A DNA stretch of 64,000 bases from Pseudomonas sp. Os17. GTDB taxonomy: Bacteria > Pseudomonadota > Gammaproteobacteria > Pseudomonadales > Pseudomonadaceae. How positions within the stretch are numbered: position 1 is the first letter of the stretch; the number at the start of each line of letters is the position of its first letter. Shown piece by piece: positions 1-10,269 of the stretch. The translations under genes were made by a program, and so were the position numbers. The notes below the pieces were generated by a model that was not told where the DNA came from, did no database searches, and saw nothing but the letters and a program-made list of their open reading frames with translations. The stretch spans positions 6,078,001-6,142,000 of the forward strand of contig NZ_AP014627.1 of assembly GCF_001547895.1 (NCBI RefSeq), in the 5' to 3' direction.

Positions 1-3000
1 TCAGGCCCCTGACCAGCGTCGCGATCGGCAGGTTCATCTCACGGGCGAAGGACAGGATCAGCGCCCGTTGCAGCAACGGCGTATTGCCGGCCTGCTTGGC
101 GTAGACCTCCAGCACCCGCTGCCAGTGCTCCGGCGGCAGGTTCAGGTCCATGACCTTGCTGGCATGCCAATCGGCGTAATAGGCGTAAGCAGTGAGGAAG
201 GCATCGGCATCGGCGTCTTCACCCCACCAGGTGAACGCCGCTTCCGGCCCGGCCATGTGCACCAGGCGCAGGCGACTGTTCTGCATGATCAGGCGCAAGC
301 GATCGCGAATCTGCGGGTTGCTGGCCAGCGCCGGGTAGGCAACGCTCAACGGCAGCAGTTGGCTGGCGGTCTGTTCGACGCCGCCATAAGGGTATTCCAG
401 CAGGTCGTCCAGGGCCGAACGGAACAGCGCTTGCGGGCTGTCGTCCAGGCGCAGGCGGATCTGCGCGGCATCGGCCGGCAGGCCCAACGGCGTGCTGGTG
501 CCGGCCACGTCCAGGCTCTGGGTCTGCACCGTCTGCCAACCGGCGGCACTGCTGAGCAGGCGCACGGCCAGGGCATCCACGGTCTTGCCGCCTTGCACCA
601 GCTCGGCGCTCCACTCGCCGTTGCCCGGGGCAATGGCCGGCAGGGCCACGTAGTTGATACCGCTGTTGAGGGTCAGCGGCAGACGCTGGGACTCCCCGGC
701 ATAACGAACCACCAGCTCGGCCTTGACCGTCTGCTCGGACTGGCTGAAGACAAACACCCCCAGCTCCGGCTTGTCGCCACTGCGGAAGCGGGTCGGGCCG
801 CTCCACTTCAGGTACAGGGCTTTTTCCGAGCGCACGAACTGCTTCTTCTGCCCCACCTGGCCGTCATCGGCGATGGCCCGGGCAGTGATGCGCCAGCGGG
901 TCAGGGAGTCGGGCATGCGGAAGGTAAAACGCGCCTTGCCGCTGCCATCGGTCACCAGCTCCGGCTGCCAGGCAGCGGTGTCAACGTCTTCGCGCCGTGG
1001 TCGCTCCAGCACCTTGACCCCGCGTTCGCTGCGGTTGGCCTTGCCTGGTGCGGTGGGGCTGCCCGGCAGGGCCACGTCGTAGCTGATGAACGACAGGCTG
1101 GCGCTGGTGCGCACATTGTTGCGCCGTGGGTGATAGAAGAACTGGTCGATGCTTGGCGCCACTTCCGGTTGCAGGGCGTAGACCATTTCGTCCACCACAC
1201 TGACCGTCAGGTGCGCCGGCACCGGCTTGCCGGCGAACTGGGTGGACAGGTCCACGGTGACCAGGTCACCCGGCTGGTACTTGTCCTTGTCGGTGTGGAT
1301 GGCCACATCGATCTGCGGCGTCAGCACCTTGATCCCGGCATTCTGGAAGCTGTATTCCCCGCCCTTGGTGTAGAGCACGGAGAAGGTCAGGTTCGGCGCG
1401 AAACTGTCCTTCACCGGTACCCGCACGCGGTATTGGGTGGGGCTGAGTTTTTCCACCTTCAGCCAGTCACCGCCCTTGGACAGCAGCGCCGTGGCCTCGA
1501 CCTTGTCGCGCTCCAGCGACAGCAGCGCATCGTTGATCGGCTCGGGGAAGGTGATCAGCGCCAGGGCTTCGTCACCGGCCTGGTACTCGGGCTTGTCGAG
1601 AACGATTTCCACGGTGCCCGGCACCGCTTTCACCCCTTCGCCGGTGACCGAGTGGCTGGTGCCGCCCAGGACCCGATCATGTTCGTCCTTCAGGGTCAGG
1701 TTGTAGGTGCCGGGACGCTCGAAGGCCAGGGCAAAGCCCTTGTCGGCCTCGCCCAGCTTGCCCTCGCCGGTGGACTGGTCTTCCAGGCGCACCCAACTGT
1801 AGCGGCTGGGGGAAACCTTCTGGCTCTGCTCGCCGGTGTTCTGGTTGACGTAGCTGAACTGCACCTTGTCGCCAGCGGCGCTGAAGCGCTGTGGCGCACT
1901 CAGGCTGAAGCTTGCAGCGCCGCGCTCGATGAGGATTTCCTTGGTGGTCTTGACCCGGTAGGCCGCGCCGTCACTGGCGAACACGGTGAGCATGTAGCGG
2001 CTCGGCTTGCTGGCCGCCGGCAGATCGAGGGTGGCACTGCCCTTGGAGTCAGTAGTCAACTCGGCGCTGGTCAGTTCCACCGGGAACTGGCCCATGTACT
2101 GCAGCTCGTTGTCCACCATCGACAGTTGCTGGGCCCGCAGGCTCAGCTGCAGGCGCGCATTGGCCACCGGCTTGCCGTCCGGATAGAGCAGCACCAGATT
2201 GCCCTTCACCGGCTCGCCGGTCTTGAAATCCGGCTTGGCCAGGCTCAGGGAAATCTCGAAATGCGGCTTGATGTATTCGGCCACGCGAAAGGCACTGCTG
2301 TAGACCTGGTCCTTGTAGGCAAAACGCAGCTCATAACCACCGGCCACGGCGTTTTCCGGCAGTTGGAAGCGGCCTTGGGTACCGGATTTGGCATCCAGGT
2401 TCAGGGTCAGGTTCTGCAGCGCGGTGCCGGCGGCATCCAGCACGCTGACATTCACCGTGCCGGCCCCCGGCTGCACCGAATCCCGGGCGTTCTTGAACTC
2501 GCGGCCGACGATTTTCAGCGATACCCAGTCCCCCGGGCGATACAGCGGCCGGTCGGTAAAGGCATAGAGCTTGGTGTCGTAGATTTCGCTGTCGTAATAG
2601 AAGTTCTCGGAGACGAATACCCCGCCTTCCTGGTCCTCGCCGATCACGTAGGAGCGCTCGGGGCTGACGTGTTTCAGGCGCACCAGGCCCTGCTCGTCGG
2701 TGGCGCCGCTGTTCATCACGCCCAGGCCGTCGGTCCACAGCACGTTGACCTTGGACACCGAGTTGCCTTCATGCTTGCCCGCGGCCCAGACCAGCAGTTC
2801 ATCGCCGGCGATCTTGCTCACCGCCACGGTGTTGGAAACAAAGACCATGGTGGTGGCGCGGTACTTGCCCACCAGGGCTTCCACCAGGTACAGGCCCGGC
2901 TTGAGTTGCCCCAAGGGGATATAGACGTTGCCCGGCGCGACGTTGATGAACTGGCTGGAGGAACCGGACAGGTCAACCCCGGCCGGCGGCTGGATCGGCT

Positions 3001-3556
3001 TGGCCTGCCACAGCGGATAACGGAACTGGGTCACCAGCGGCAGCCCCGGGATCAGGGCGAATTGCGGCTGGGCGTCATAGGGGGTGGGCGCCAGCAGGGA
3101 GTTGCCGACCTTCAGTTCCGGCACCTCCTCGGTCACCTGCTTGCGCGACTCGTAGGAGAACGCCCGCTGCATCACCCGCCGGGATTTGCGATACCAATTG
3201 TCCCACAGGTAGGCCAGGGTGTTGGACAGGCCCTCGCCCTTGAACTGACCGTCACTGACTACCCGGTGCAGGTTCTTCTGGCGCTTGAGGAAGTCCAGCG
3301 GCTGGTTGATCCGGTACACCCGGATGTCCGCGCCGCCGTAGGGCTCCATGCGAAAGCGCCGGTAATCCCGGCCCGGGGCCTCAAGGCGCACCATGGCCTG
3401 CTCGTCGCTGGCAAAGCTGCTGTCGGCCAGCAGGAAGAAACTCTCGCCGGAGACCGCCGCGTAATCGCTGGACGGCACCGAGTCTTCGGCATTGACCAGG
3501 CTCGCGGGGGCCGCGAGGGTCAGAACAACAGTCAGTCGAAACAGAAAACGCCACAT
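1..3556 (-). CDS. yfaS: YfaS-like alpha-2-macroglobulin family protein (partial, C-terminus beyond left edge)
   Basis: The minus-strand frame is open from an ATG at 3556 to base 1 and runs off the window, giving at least 1185 residues. The N-terminus ([19 protein letters not shown]) is a Sec signal peptide, so the protein is probably periplasmic. Repeated beta-sandwich macroglobulin domains fill the middle, and a bait-region-following segment with [14 protein letters not shown] is typical of bacterial alpha-2-macroglobulins. At the place where thioester-containing relatives have YPYGCxEQ, this protein reads YPYGGVEQ (Gly1059-Val-Glu-Gln1062), so the thioester cysteine is replaced by glycine, as expected for the YfaS rather than the YfhM type. 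It is last in the visible yfaP-yfaA-yfaT-yfaS run and starts 11 bases after the yfaT stop. Family role: a periplasmic protease-trap relative, function unproven. Further genes of the operon may lie to the left. Confidence 0.9.
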   Translation of the reverse strand, partial: MWRFLFRLTVVLTLAAPASLVNAEDSVPSSDYAAVSGESFFLLADSSFASDEQAMVRLEAPGRDYRRFRMEPYGGADIRVYRINQPLDFLKRQKNLHRVVSDGQFKGEGLSNTLAYLWDNWYRKSRRVMQRAFSYESRKQVTEEVPELKVGNSLLAPTPYDAQPQFALIPGLPLVTQFRYPLWQAKPIQPPAGVDLSGSSSQFINVAPGNVYIPLGQLKPGLYLVEALVGKYRATTMVFVSNTVAVSKIAGDELLVWAAGKHEGNSVSKVNVLWTDGLGVMNSGATDEQGLVRLKHVSPERSYVIGEDQEGGVFVSENFYYDSEIYDTKLYAFTDRPLYRPGDWVSLKIVGREFKNARDSVQPGAGTVNVSVLDAAGTALQNLTLNLDAKSGTQGRFQLPENAVAGGYELRFAYKDQVYSSAFRVAEYIKPHFEISLSLAKPDFKTGEPVKGNLVLLYPDGKPVANARLQLSLRAQQLSMVDNELQYMGQFPVELTSAELTTDSKGSATLDLPAASKPSRYMLTVFASDGAAYRVKTTKEILIERGAASFSLSAPQRFSAAGDKVQFSYVNQNTGEQSQKVSPSRYSWVRLEDQSTGEGKLGEADKGFALAFERPGTYNLTLKDEHDRVLGGTSHSVTGEGVKAVPGTVEIVLDKPEYQAGDEALALITFPEPINDALLSLERDKVEATALLSKGGDWLKVEKLSPTQYRVRVPVKDSFAPNLTFSVLYTKGGEYSFQNAGIKVLTPQIDVAIHTDKDKYQPGDLVTVDLSTQFAGKPVPAHLTVSVVDEMVYALQPEVAPSIDQFFYHPRRNNVRTSASLSFISYDVALPGSPTAPGKANRSERGVKVLERPRREDVDTAAWQPELVTDGSGKARFTFRMPDSLTRWRITARAIADDGQVGQKKQFVRSEKALYLKWSGPTRFRSGDKPELGVFVFSQSEQTVKAELVVRYAGESQRLPLTLNSGINYVALPAIAPGNGEWSAELVQGGKTVDALAVRLLSSAAGWQTVQTQSLDVAGTSTPLGLPADAAQIRLRLDDSPQALFRSALDDLLEYPYGGVEQTASQLLPLSVAYPALASNPQIRDRLRLIMQNSRLRLVHMAGPEAAFTWWGEDADADAFLTAYAYYADWHASKVMDLNLPPEHWQRVLEVYAKQAGNTPLLQRALILSFAREMNLPIATLVRGL

Positions 3557-3567
3557 ACGCGATTCGC

Positions 3568-4242
3568 TCATTGGGTGAGGAAGTTCAGTCGATAGATGCC
3601 GATGAAGTTGGGGTTGGCGGGGTCGGGTATCCATCGGGTGTCCTTCCATGTCATCAGTTGCTGCACGCTGGCCGAGCGCATGCCGTTGTCGGTGGGGGTG
3701 GTGGTGCCGGTGTGATAGGCGATGTTGCGGCCCATCCAGATCATCAGGTGCTGGTCGTCGCCCTGGTCGAAGAACAGCAGGTCGCCGGGGCGCGCCTGGC
3801 CCAGGTCACGGCTGACCAGGTGGCTGTTGAACTGGATCAGCTTGATCGCATTGACGTAGGGCCCGGTCTGGCCGCCGCCCTGCTGCCACTGCTGGGCCAG
3901 GCCACGCTGGCCTTCGCTCAATTGCAGCTCCGGCGGCAGGTAGCGATTGGACAAGCCGTTGGCCCGCAGCCACTTGCTGTCGTGGACCTTGAGCGCTTCG
4001 TTGGCGGCAAAGCGCACCAGCCCCGCGCAGTCCTGCTGATACCAGCGCGGACTCGGCCCCTGGCTCAGTTGCTCCTGGGCAATGCGCACGAACCAGGCAC
4101 GGAACACCTGGGACTGCTGCACGTCCAGCGGCGGCACCTGGGTCGCGCCCACGGCATTGCTCAGCAACAGGGCCAACAGGCCGAGGCTGGACAGACTCTT
4201 GCGCCATGCACTCACAGCGCGCGCCATTGCAGGGGCAGCCAT
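3568..4242 (-). CDS. yfaT: YfaT-like DUF1175 protein
   Basis: A 224-residue protein with an N-terminal hydrophobic segment ([15 protein letters not shown]) that looks like a signal peptide or anchor, followed by a compact domain. The motifs [32 protein letters not shown] and IAYHTG resemble a cysteine/histidine NlpC/P60-like or amidase fold, with Cys in DCAG and His in DQHLM and AYHTG as candidate catalytic residues. This is my reading of DUF1175, not an established activity. The start at 4242 overlaps the end of the upstream yfaA gene by 31 bases. A second ATG at 4227 (MARAVSAW) is equally possible. It is the companion gene of the alpha-2-macroglobulin-like protein in the yfa operon of enterobacteria, which supports the assignment. 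Confidence 0.82.
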   Translation of the reverse strand: MAAPAMARAVSAWRKSLSSLGLLALLLSNAVGATQVPPLDVQQSQVFRAWFVRIAQEQLSQGPSPRWYQQDCAGLVRFAANEALKVHDSKWLRANGLSNRYLPPELQLSEGQRGLAQQWQQGGGQTGPYVNAIKLIQFNSHLVSRDLGQARPGDLLFFDQGDDQHLMIWMGRNIAYHTGTTTPTDNGMRSASVQQLMTWKDTRWIPDPANPNFIGIYRLNFLTQ

Positions 4243-5924
4243 TGCCAGTGGCCGTTGGGCTCACTGCCTTCAGGCAGGGTCAGGGCGTACTTGCCATAAC
4301 CGCCGAGGGTGCGCAGCTTGGGCACCAGGTAGGTTTGCGCGGCGTTGTTGAACACCGGCTCCATGTCCTGGGGCAGGCTGTCGAAGGTTTCCTGCTGGAT
4401 CAGCTGCGCCAGGGACTGCGGGCCCAGGTACACCGGCATCAGCGCATCCTTGGGCACCACGTCGGCCAGGGGCGGGAAGCGCTTGTCCAGGGTGCCCAGG
4501 GCCTTGGTCACCAGCTTGTCGTCCAGGGAGAACACCAGGGTCGAACCGTGGCGGGCCAGGCTGACCTGCATGAAGGCGCGGCCGGTGATGGCTTGCGGGT
4601 CCTTGGCCTCCTTGGCCGGGTACTGGCCGAAGTTGGAGCTGACCTGGCGCTGCCACTGGTGCACCTCGCCATTGTGTTGCTCGACCACCGGGAACAGGCG
4701 CTCCGGCACCTTGCTTTCCCGGGCCCCGACCATGGAGCCGAACAGCTTGCCCAGTTCTCCATCGAGCCGGGTGTTGTCCTTGTCCTTGAGGCTGGCCACC
4801 AACAGCGGCGTGTACAGCCGGGAATCGGCGTACCAGCACAGCCCGGCGGTGCCGGCCATGTGCTCGGTCAGGGTCGTGGCCATCGTTTCTTCAGCACCGA
4901 GCTTGACCAGCAAGGGCTTCTGCTGCTCCGCCGCCAGAGGCAGCGCCACGCAGGCACTGGCGCCCATGGGCATGGCCTGCCAGATCGGCTTGAAGTCGAA
5001 GTCCGGCTGGTTGTCCTGCTCCTGCAGGGCCAGATAGCTGTGCCAGCCCTTGTCGTCCATGTCGAAACGCAGACCGGCGAAGTTGGGGATGAACCGCTGG
5101 TAACCCATGGCCAGGACACCGGCGTTGACCGCCAGCCGCTGCTGCACCTCGGGCTTGCGCGCCTCCAGGCCGAACGCCTCGGGGAACAGCTTGTCACCGT
5201 TGAGCAGCGCCTCCAGGGCCGCCGTGGAGACGGCGCCGTGTTGATCGTCGGCACCTTGGCTCAGGTCGTACAGTTTGCTCGGGTTGGACAACACCACCAG
5301 CTTGTCGCCGTGGGAGGCGAACGCCAGGGATTTGCCGGCGTTGTAGTTCAGTTGGTACAGCGTCACCGCATCGCCACCGACCTTGAGCTCGGCCAGCTTG
5401 CTCAGTTGCGTGTCGTCCAGGGCGACCTTGGCCAGAGGCTCCAGCAGCTTGGCCAGGCCGCCGCGGTCCATCACCAGCAGGAAGTCCTTGAGGCGCCCGT
5501 CGGCACCGCGCCACAACGCCACGTCCGCCGGCTGGTCGAACAGTTGTTCGATCAGGTTGTCCTGCAGTTTCAGGTCATGCTCGTAGATGATCCGCCGCAG
5601 ACTGCCGATCAGCCCCAGGCGGTCGGCGTGGGCCTGGTAGTAGAAGACGAAGTCCTCGGTCAGGGTTTCCTTGAGGAAAGGCACCGCCAGCAGGTCCTTG
5701 GGCAGTTGCGTCAGGGAATGGGTTTCCAGCAGCCCGTCAGGACGACTCAGGCCCAGCTTGTCGCCGGCCAGATCGGCCTGCGGGGTCTTGGGCTTGCAGC
5801 CCACGCCCGCGATGGCGGCCGCCACCAGGCACAGGCCCGCGACCAGAGCCGGCCAGCGCCGTTTGCTGCCGGATTGTTCAGGGCCGGGCACGCCGGCCAC
5901 CGGGGATGCGGTGTTTTCGCTCAT
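4212..5924 (-). CDS. yfaA: YfaA-like DUF2138 membrane-anchored protein
   Basis: A 570-residue protein with a short cytoplasmic tail, one N-terminal transmembrane segment ([20 protein letters not shown]) and a large periplasmic part. The sequence around [29 protein letters not shown] fits the DUF2138 family, known as the product of a gene beside yfaS/yfaT in Escherichia coli. No catalytic motif is evident. A Cys directly after the hydrophobic stretch (GVGCKPK) could make it a lipoprotein, but the preceding basic KRRW and the length of the tail fit an anchor as well. It lies between yfaP (37-base gap) and yfaT (overlap), so it is probably co-transcribed with them. Confidence 0.8.
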   Translation of the reverse strand: MSENTASPVAGVPGPEQSGSKRRWPALVAGLCLVAAAIAGVGCKPKTPQADLAGDKLGLSRPDGLLETHSLTQLPKDLLAVPFLKETLTEDFVFYYQAHADRLGLIGSLRRIIYEHDLKLQDNLIEQLFDQPADVALWRGADGRLKDFLLVMDRGGLAKLLEPLAKVALDDTQLSKLAELKVGGDAVTLYQLNYNAGKSLAFASHGDKLVVLSNPSKLYDLSQGADDQHGAVSTAALEALLNGDKLFPEAFGLEARKPEVQQRLAVNAGVLAMGYQRFIPNFAGLRFDMDDKGWHSYLALQEQDNQPDFDFKPIWQAMPMGASACVALPLAAEQQKPLLVKLGAEETMATTLTEHMAGTAGLCWYADSRLYTPLLVASLKDKDNTRLDGELGKLFGSMVGARESKVPERLFPVVEQHNGEVHQWQRQVSSNFGQYPAKEAKDPQAITGRAFMQVSLARHGSTLVFSLDDKLVTKALGTLDKRFPPLADVVPKDALMPVYLGPQSLAQLIQQETFDSLPQDMEPVFNNAAQTYLVPKLRTLGGYGKYALTLPEGSEPNGHWQWLPLQWRAL

Positions 5925-5961
5925 GATTCACAAAGCCCAATTCATCCGTGGTGCGGGATGT

Positions 5962-6753
5962 TCAATAGTTGAAAGACTTGACCAGCAACAGGTCGCCGAT
6001 GGCCCGCATGGGCACGATAAAGGTCTCGCGTTTCTCATCGACGGTGTTTTCGTTAAGGATCAGGTTGATCTGCGAGGTGATCACCTCGTTCTGATTGCTG
6101 CCTTCGTCGAAGTTGTACCCGCCACTGCCGAAGTTGCCCCAGTAGTTGACGTAGATCAGATAGGTACCCCGCAGCGGCGCGGTCATGGTGAACATTTCCG
6201 GGCCCGGGCCGTCGACGCCGTCCGGGTCCAGGCCGCCGCCATTGCTCAGGCCGGGATGGCCGAAGAAGGCGTGCTGGCCGTCGGGGGTGATGATGTGCAT
6301 GTCCAGCTCGGCCTTGGGATCGTCCCAGCCCAGCACCACACGGATCCGCGGCGGGGTCTTGTTCGGGTTGGCCTCGTAGAACTGCACGCGCTTGAGGGAC
6401 TTGCCCTCTGAGCTGCGCACTTCGACGCTGTTGGAGCCGGCGCCAAACGCATAGGGGCGGGCGAAGCGACCCTGTTCGTCGGTGTACAGATTCAGCGGAT
6501 TGCCGTTGACCGACAGACTGTGGGGCTGGCGCAAATGGCCGATGGCCTTGAGCTGGCCCTCGATCAGGGTGCGATTGCGCTGGACGCCGCGGTCGATAGG
6601 TGGCGTCGGGTAGGCCACCCGGTCCTGCTCGGTGCGGTCCAGCAAGCCGGAATAGCGCCAGCCGGCCAGGGGTTCCTGCAGCTCGGCGGAAGGCTCGGCG
6701 AGGGCCGTGCCGGCCAGCAGCAAAGTCAGCAGAAGGGAGGAGAAAACGCGCAT
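5962..6753 (-). CDS. yfaP: YfaP-like DUF2135 secreted protein
   Basis: Start chosen at the ATG at 6753 (MRVFSSLLLTLLLAGTALAE), which begins a clean signal peptide cleaved after ALA and has AGGA eight bases upstream. An in-frame ATG seven codons earlier (6774) has no comparable leader. The mature protein of about 245 residues has the DUF2135 features VVLGWDDPKAELDMHIITPDG, GNFGSGGYNFDEGSNQNEVI and a beta-rich C-terminus; the WDxxxADLDLHV-like segment resembles a calcium- or ligand-binding beta sandwich of the macroglobulin-associated kind. First gene of the yfa operon in this window, so its promoter should lie in 6754-7350. Confidence 0.82.
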   Translation of the reverse strand: MRVFSSLLLTLLLAGTALAEPSAELQEPLAGWRYSGLLDRTEQDRVAYPTPPIDRGVQRNRTLIEGQLKAIGHLRQPHSLSVNGNPLNLYTDEQGRFARPYAFGAGSNSVEVRSSEGKSLKRVQFYEANPNKTPPRIRVVLGWDDPKAELDMHIITPDGQHAFFGHPGLSNGGGLDPDGVDGPGPEMFTMTAPLRGTYLIYVNYWGNFGSGGYNFDEGSNQNEVITSQINLILNENTVDEKRETFIVPMRAIGDLLLVKSFNY

Positions 6754-7350
6754 GTAATGCGTCCTGCCATGCATGGGGAAACCCTGGCGCCAGATCCTCG
6801 GCGCGGCTGCAAATATTCACAATGGGAGCGCCCGGCGACAACGGGCGTTGGAAAGGCCGCAGATTAGCGATTTGGTGCCTGTTACACAATTGGCGAAAAG
6901 GGATTTTGCAGGGCAATCGACACCCCGCCGAATTCCGCCCCGCAAGTGCCATTACGGCGACATCACACCCCTGCAGAAAGGTGGCTTTAAGCCATTATTT
7001 GCCCGCCTCACAGGCCGCCAAGCCCCGCCCTTAGTTCAAGTACGAATCTGCCCCGGAGCGTCCGCCTCTTCAGCACCCGCAGGCGCCCGGCCATCAACCA
7101 CCGACGGCTTGCCACTGGCCCCTGCGGCAAGTGCTCTGGAATGCCTGTTGCGCCCATCGACCCGGCCATCGCCCCCGGCAGCCGGGTGCCATCGCCCATT
7201 CCCTCAAGGAATGACCCCATACCCATTAGTCGATTGCCACCGCGCATCGCTCAACGCTTATCTAGGACCGTCGCAGCGCTGCACGGCGGCGCCCTGCAAC
7301 TGCGGCCTCGCCTGGCCATAAAAAAGATAAGCAACGGGAGTGCCTCACTG
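6754..7350. other. Intergenic region between divergent yfa operon and BCCT gene
   Basis: About 600 bases without a convincing gene, holding the outward promoters of the yfa operon (minus) and the BCCT-oprD-hydrolase island (plus). Small open frames on both strands have no plausible start context or family look. I see no riboswitch, tRNA or strong terminator. The stretch from about 6800 to 6990 is less GC-rich than the flanking genes, as expected for a promoter region, but I could not choose specific -35/-10 pairs with confidence. Confidence 0.6.
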
Positions 7351-8922
7351 ATGAAGTATCCGTTAAGAGCCTGGGTCTTCTGGCCCACCTTCTTGATTCT
7401 GTTGGCAGCGGTGATTGCCAGTCACCTTGATCTGCAGGGCTTCCTGGCGGTGAGCAGGCAGCTCAACCGGATCATCCTCGACAACTTTTCCTGGCTGTTC
7501 AGCGCCGGCAGCTTCTTCCTCCTGGTACTGACTGCCATCGTCTACTTTTCGCCCCTGGGGCGGGTGCGCATCGGTGGCGAAGACGCCAAGCCCCTGCTGA
7601 GCAAGCCGCGCTGGTTCATGGTGGCCCTGTGCACCACCCTGGCGGTCGGCGTGCTGTTCTGGACCACCGCCGAGCCGCTCTATCACCTGTATGGCCCGCC
7701 CACGAGCCTGAACATCGAAGCCGGCAGCAGCGAAGCCAAGCACTTCGCCATGTCCAGCATGTTCCTGCACTGGACCCTGACGCCCTACGCCATCTATCTG
7801 GTGCCCTCACTGGTGTTCGCCCTGGTTTTCTACAACCTGCGCGGCCACTTCTCCATCGGCGCCATGCTGCAGCCCCTGCTCGGCCAGGCATGGGTCAAGC
7901 GCCATGCCGGGCTGATCGACACCCTGGCGATGTTCGCCCTGGTGGCGGGCATGGCCTCTTCCCTGGGCACCGGCGCGCTCACCCTGTCCGGCGGCCTGAG
8001 CCAGTACATCGGCGGAGAAACCACACCGCTGCGCCTGGGACTGATCATCGCGGTGATCGTCGCCACCTTCGTGTTCTCCGCCGCCAGCGGCTTGCAGAAG
8101 GGCATCGTCAAGTTCTCCACCTTCAACACCTGGATCATGCTGGCCCTGGGGCTGTTCGTTCTGGTCTGCGGGCCGACCCTGTACATCTTCAGCCTCGGCA
8201 TCGAGTCCTTCGGCACCTACCTGCAGACCTTCTTCGGCCGCAGCCTGTTCACCGGCGCGGCCAGTGGCGACCACTGGCCCCAGAGCTGGACGGTGTTCTA
8301 CTGGTCGGTGTGGTTCGCCTGGGCCCCAGTGAGCGCCATGTTCCTCGGCAAGATCGGCCGTGGTTACACCGTGCGCGAGTTCATCCACATCTCCATGCTC
8401 TACCCGGCGCTGTTCACCGCCCTGTGGATCTGCATCTTCTCCGGCAGCAGCCTGTACTTCGACGCCCAGGGTGATGGGGTACTCAACCGCGTGCTCAACA
8501 AGCAAGGGGTGGAGCACGTGCTGTACCAGGTGTTCCAGCAGTTGCCGGCGAGCGGACTGATCATTGCCTTCCTGCTGTTCATTGCCTTCATTTCCTTCGT
8601 CACCGCTGCCGACTCCAGCACCGACGTCATCGGCAATCTGTGCAGTCGCGGGGTCACTGCCGATTCCGATCTGGACGGCAGCCCGCTGCTCAAGGTGATC
8701 TGGGGCGCGATCATCGGCTGCGTGTCCTGGGTGATGGTGGCCTACGTCGGCATCGACGGGGTCAAGATGCTCTCCAACCTGGGCGGGCTGCCGGGCATGC
8801 TGATCGTCCTGCTCTCCAGCAGCGCACTGATCATCTGGATGAAAACCCCGTCCTTGCTGACGCCGCCGCTGCCAGCGGACGAGCTCGGGGAAAGCCACTC
8901 GCCACGAGGGCCTACCCCATGA
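7351..8922 (+). CDS. BCCT-family transporter (betaine/carnitine/choline type)
   Basis: Start set at the ATG at 7351 (MKYPLRAWVFWPTF), ten bases after GGGAG; the frame is open further upstream but without a ribosome site. The product is 523 residues with about twelve membrane segments. BCCT hallmarks are WTTAEPLYHLYGPP, HWTLTPYAIY, WTVFYWSVWFAWAPVSAMF, GKIGRGYTVREF and VTAADSSTDVIGNL near the end. The family imports quaternary ammonium compounds such as glycine betaine, carnitine and choline, driven by ion gradients. The stop codon overlaps the start of an OprD-family porin (ATGA), and a CocE-type hydrolase follows, so this is probably a catabolic uptake unit rather than osmoprotection. The exact substrate cannot be read from the sequence. 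Confidence 0.9.
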   Translation: MKYPLRAWVFWPTFLILLAAVIASHLDLQGFLAVSRQLNRIILDNFSWLFSAGSFFLLVLTAIVYFSPLGRVRIGGEDAKPLLSKPRWFMVALCTTLAVGVLFWTTAEPLYHLYGPPTSLNIEAGSSEAKHFAMSSMFLHWTLTPYAIYLVPSLVFALVFYNLRGHFSIGAMLQPLLGQAWVKRHAGLIDTLAMFALVAGMASSLGTGALTLSGGLSQYIGGETTPLRLGLIIAVIVATFVFSAASGLQKGIVKFSTFNTWIMLALGLFVLVCGPTLYIFSLGIESFGTYLQTFFGRSLFTGAASGDHWPQSWTVFYWSVWFAWAPVSAMFLGKIGRGYTVREFIHISMLYPALFTALWICIFSGSSLYFDAQGDGVLNRVLNKQGVEHVLYQVFQQLPASGLIIAFLLFIAFISFVTAADSSTDVIGNLCSRGVTADSDLDGSPLLKVIWGAIIGCVSWVMVAYVGIDGVKMLSNLGGLPGMLIVLLSSSALIIWMKTPSLLTPPLPADELGESHSPRGPTP

Positions 8923-10220
8923 ACGTCCGTCTCCTGATCCTGGGCGGCCTGGGCCTGACGCTGCTCTGCCCGGCGCTGGCCCACGCCAGTCAGGCGCAAT
9001 CCCGGGGCTTTGTCGAAGACAGCCGAATCAACGGCCTGGTGCGCAACAACTACCGCAACAACGACCATCGTCAGTTGGACCTGGATGCCCGCGAGTGGGG
9101 CCAGGGCCTGCAGCTGGACTACGCCTCCGGCTACACCCAAGGCACCCTGGGCTGGGGCCTGGATGCCCATGCCTATTTCGCCACCCGGCTCGACAGCGGC
9201 GGCGGCCGGGCGCGCACCATGATGCTGGTCAGCGACAGCGACGGCAGCAGCCGCCGGGAATCGGCCACCGCCGGGGCCGCGCTGAAAATGCGCCTGTCCA
9301 ATACCGAGCTCAAGTACGGCGACCTGCGGCCACAGACCCCGGTGCTGGCCCTGGCCGACAACCGGCTGATGCCGGCGACCGCCACCGGCCTGGCTTTCAG
9401 CAGCCGCGAGGTGGAAGGCCTGTTGCTGGAGGGCGGACACTTCACCGCCTCCCGGGACTTCAACCAGACCGGTCATCGGGGCGGTTTCCACGCCGGTTAC
9501 GCCAGGGTCGAGGGCGGCGACGCCAGCTATCTGGGCGGCACCTACCAGTTGCATCCCCAGGTCGAGCTGGGGCTCTACAGCTCGCGCTACCAGGATCTGT
9601 GGCGCCAGCATTACCTCAACCTCAACCTCGACCAGCCCCTGGACGCCGAGGATCGGCGCAGCCTGAACCTGGACTTGCGGCTCTACCGCTCCCTGGACGA
9701 TGGCAAGGCCCTGGCCGGAGACATCGCGGTAACGGCCTGGTCGGCGGCGCTGGCCCTGAAGGAGGGTCCGCACACCGTGACCCTGGCCCACCAACGCATC
9801 CATGGCCAGCAGCCCTTCGACTACCTGGCCCTGAGTGGCGGCGGCTTCCACGGTTCGATCTACCTGGCCAACGCCTCGCTGATCGCCGACTTCAACGGCC
9901 CCGGCGAGCGCTCCTGGAGCCTGGGTTACCGACTCGACCTGGAGCACCTGGGCCTGCCCGGCCTGTCCTTGGGCACCCGCTACATCCGTGGCAGCCATGT
10001 CGACGGCCGGCGGATCCCCCGGGACAGCCCCTACCGCTACTACGCCGACAAGGAGCGCCAATGGGAGCGGGACATCGACCTGAGCTACCGGGTGCAGAGC
10101 GGCATCGCCAGGGACCTGTCCCTGAGCCTGCGCCAGGGCACCTATCGCATCCACGGAACCTCGAACGGCGATGTCGACCACATCCGCCTGGTCACCGAAT
10201 ACCCCTTCAGCCTGCTGTGA
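8919..10220 (+). CDS. OprD-family outer-membrane porin
   Basis: 433 residues beginning at an ATG that overlaps the BCCT stop in an ATGA. The signal peptide is MNVRLLILGGLGLTLLCPALAHA. The mature start (GFVEDSRINGLVRNNYRNND) and the segments ELKYGDLRPQTPVLALADNR and RLMPATATGLAFSSREVEGL are classical for the Pseudomonas OprD/Opd channels, which take up single classes of small amino-acid-like or aromatic substrates. The C-terminus is EYPFSLL rather than the usual terminal Phe. Coupling to the inner-membrane BCCT transporter implies that both carry the same compound or its breakdown product across the two membranes. Confidence 0.9.
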   Translation: MNVRLLILGGLGLTLLCPALAHASQAQSRGFVEDSRINGLVRNNYRNNDHRQLDLDAREWGQGLQLDYASGYTQGTLGWGLDAHAYFATRLDSGGGRARTMMLVSDSDGSSRRESATAGAALKMRLSNTELKYGDLRPQTPVLALADNRLMPATATGLAFSSREVEGLLLEGGHFTASRDFNQTGHRGGFHAGYARVEGGDASYLGGTYQLHPQVELGLYSSRYQDLWRQHYLNLNLDQPLDAEDRRSLNLDLRLYRSLDDGKALAGDIAVTAWSAALALKEGPHTVTLAHQRIHGQQPFDYLALSGGGFHGSIYLANASLIADFNGPGERSWSLGYRLDLEHLGLPGLSLGTRYIRGSHVDGRRIPRDSPYRYYADKERQWERDIDLSYRVQSGIARDLSLSLRQGTYRIHGTSNGDVDHIRLVTEYPFSLL

Positions 10221-10269
10221 TCCACCGCGCTCGGCCCGGTGCCGGCCCCTTTTTCGACTGGAGTAGCCC

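Noticed and set aside
68..3595. A 1175-residue open frame on the plus strand
   Set aside because: It is the antisense shadow of the yfaS-like gene; its product is Gln/Val/His/Gly-rich with no family look, whereas the minus-strand frame has a signal peptide and macroglobulin motifs.
7141..7350. 70-residue N-terminal extension of the BCCT protein
   Set aside because: No hydrophobic or conserved sequence, and the ribosome site is before the ATG at 7351.
10221..10269. Terminator between oprD and the CocE-type gene
   Set aside because: The sequence is GC-rich followed by five T, but no stem longer than four bases can be formed cleanly.
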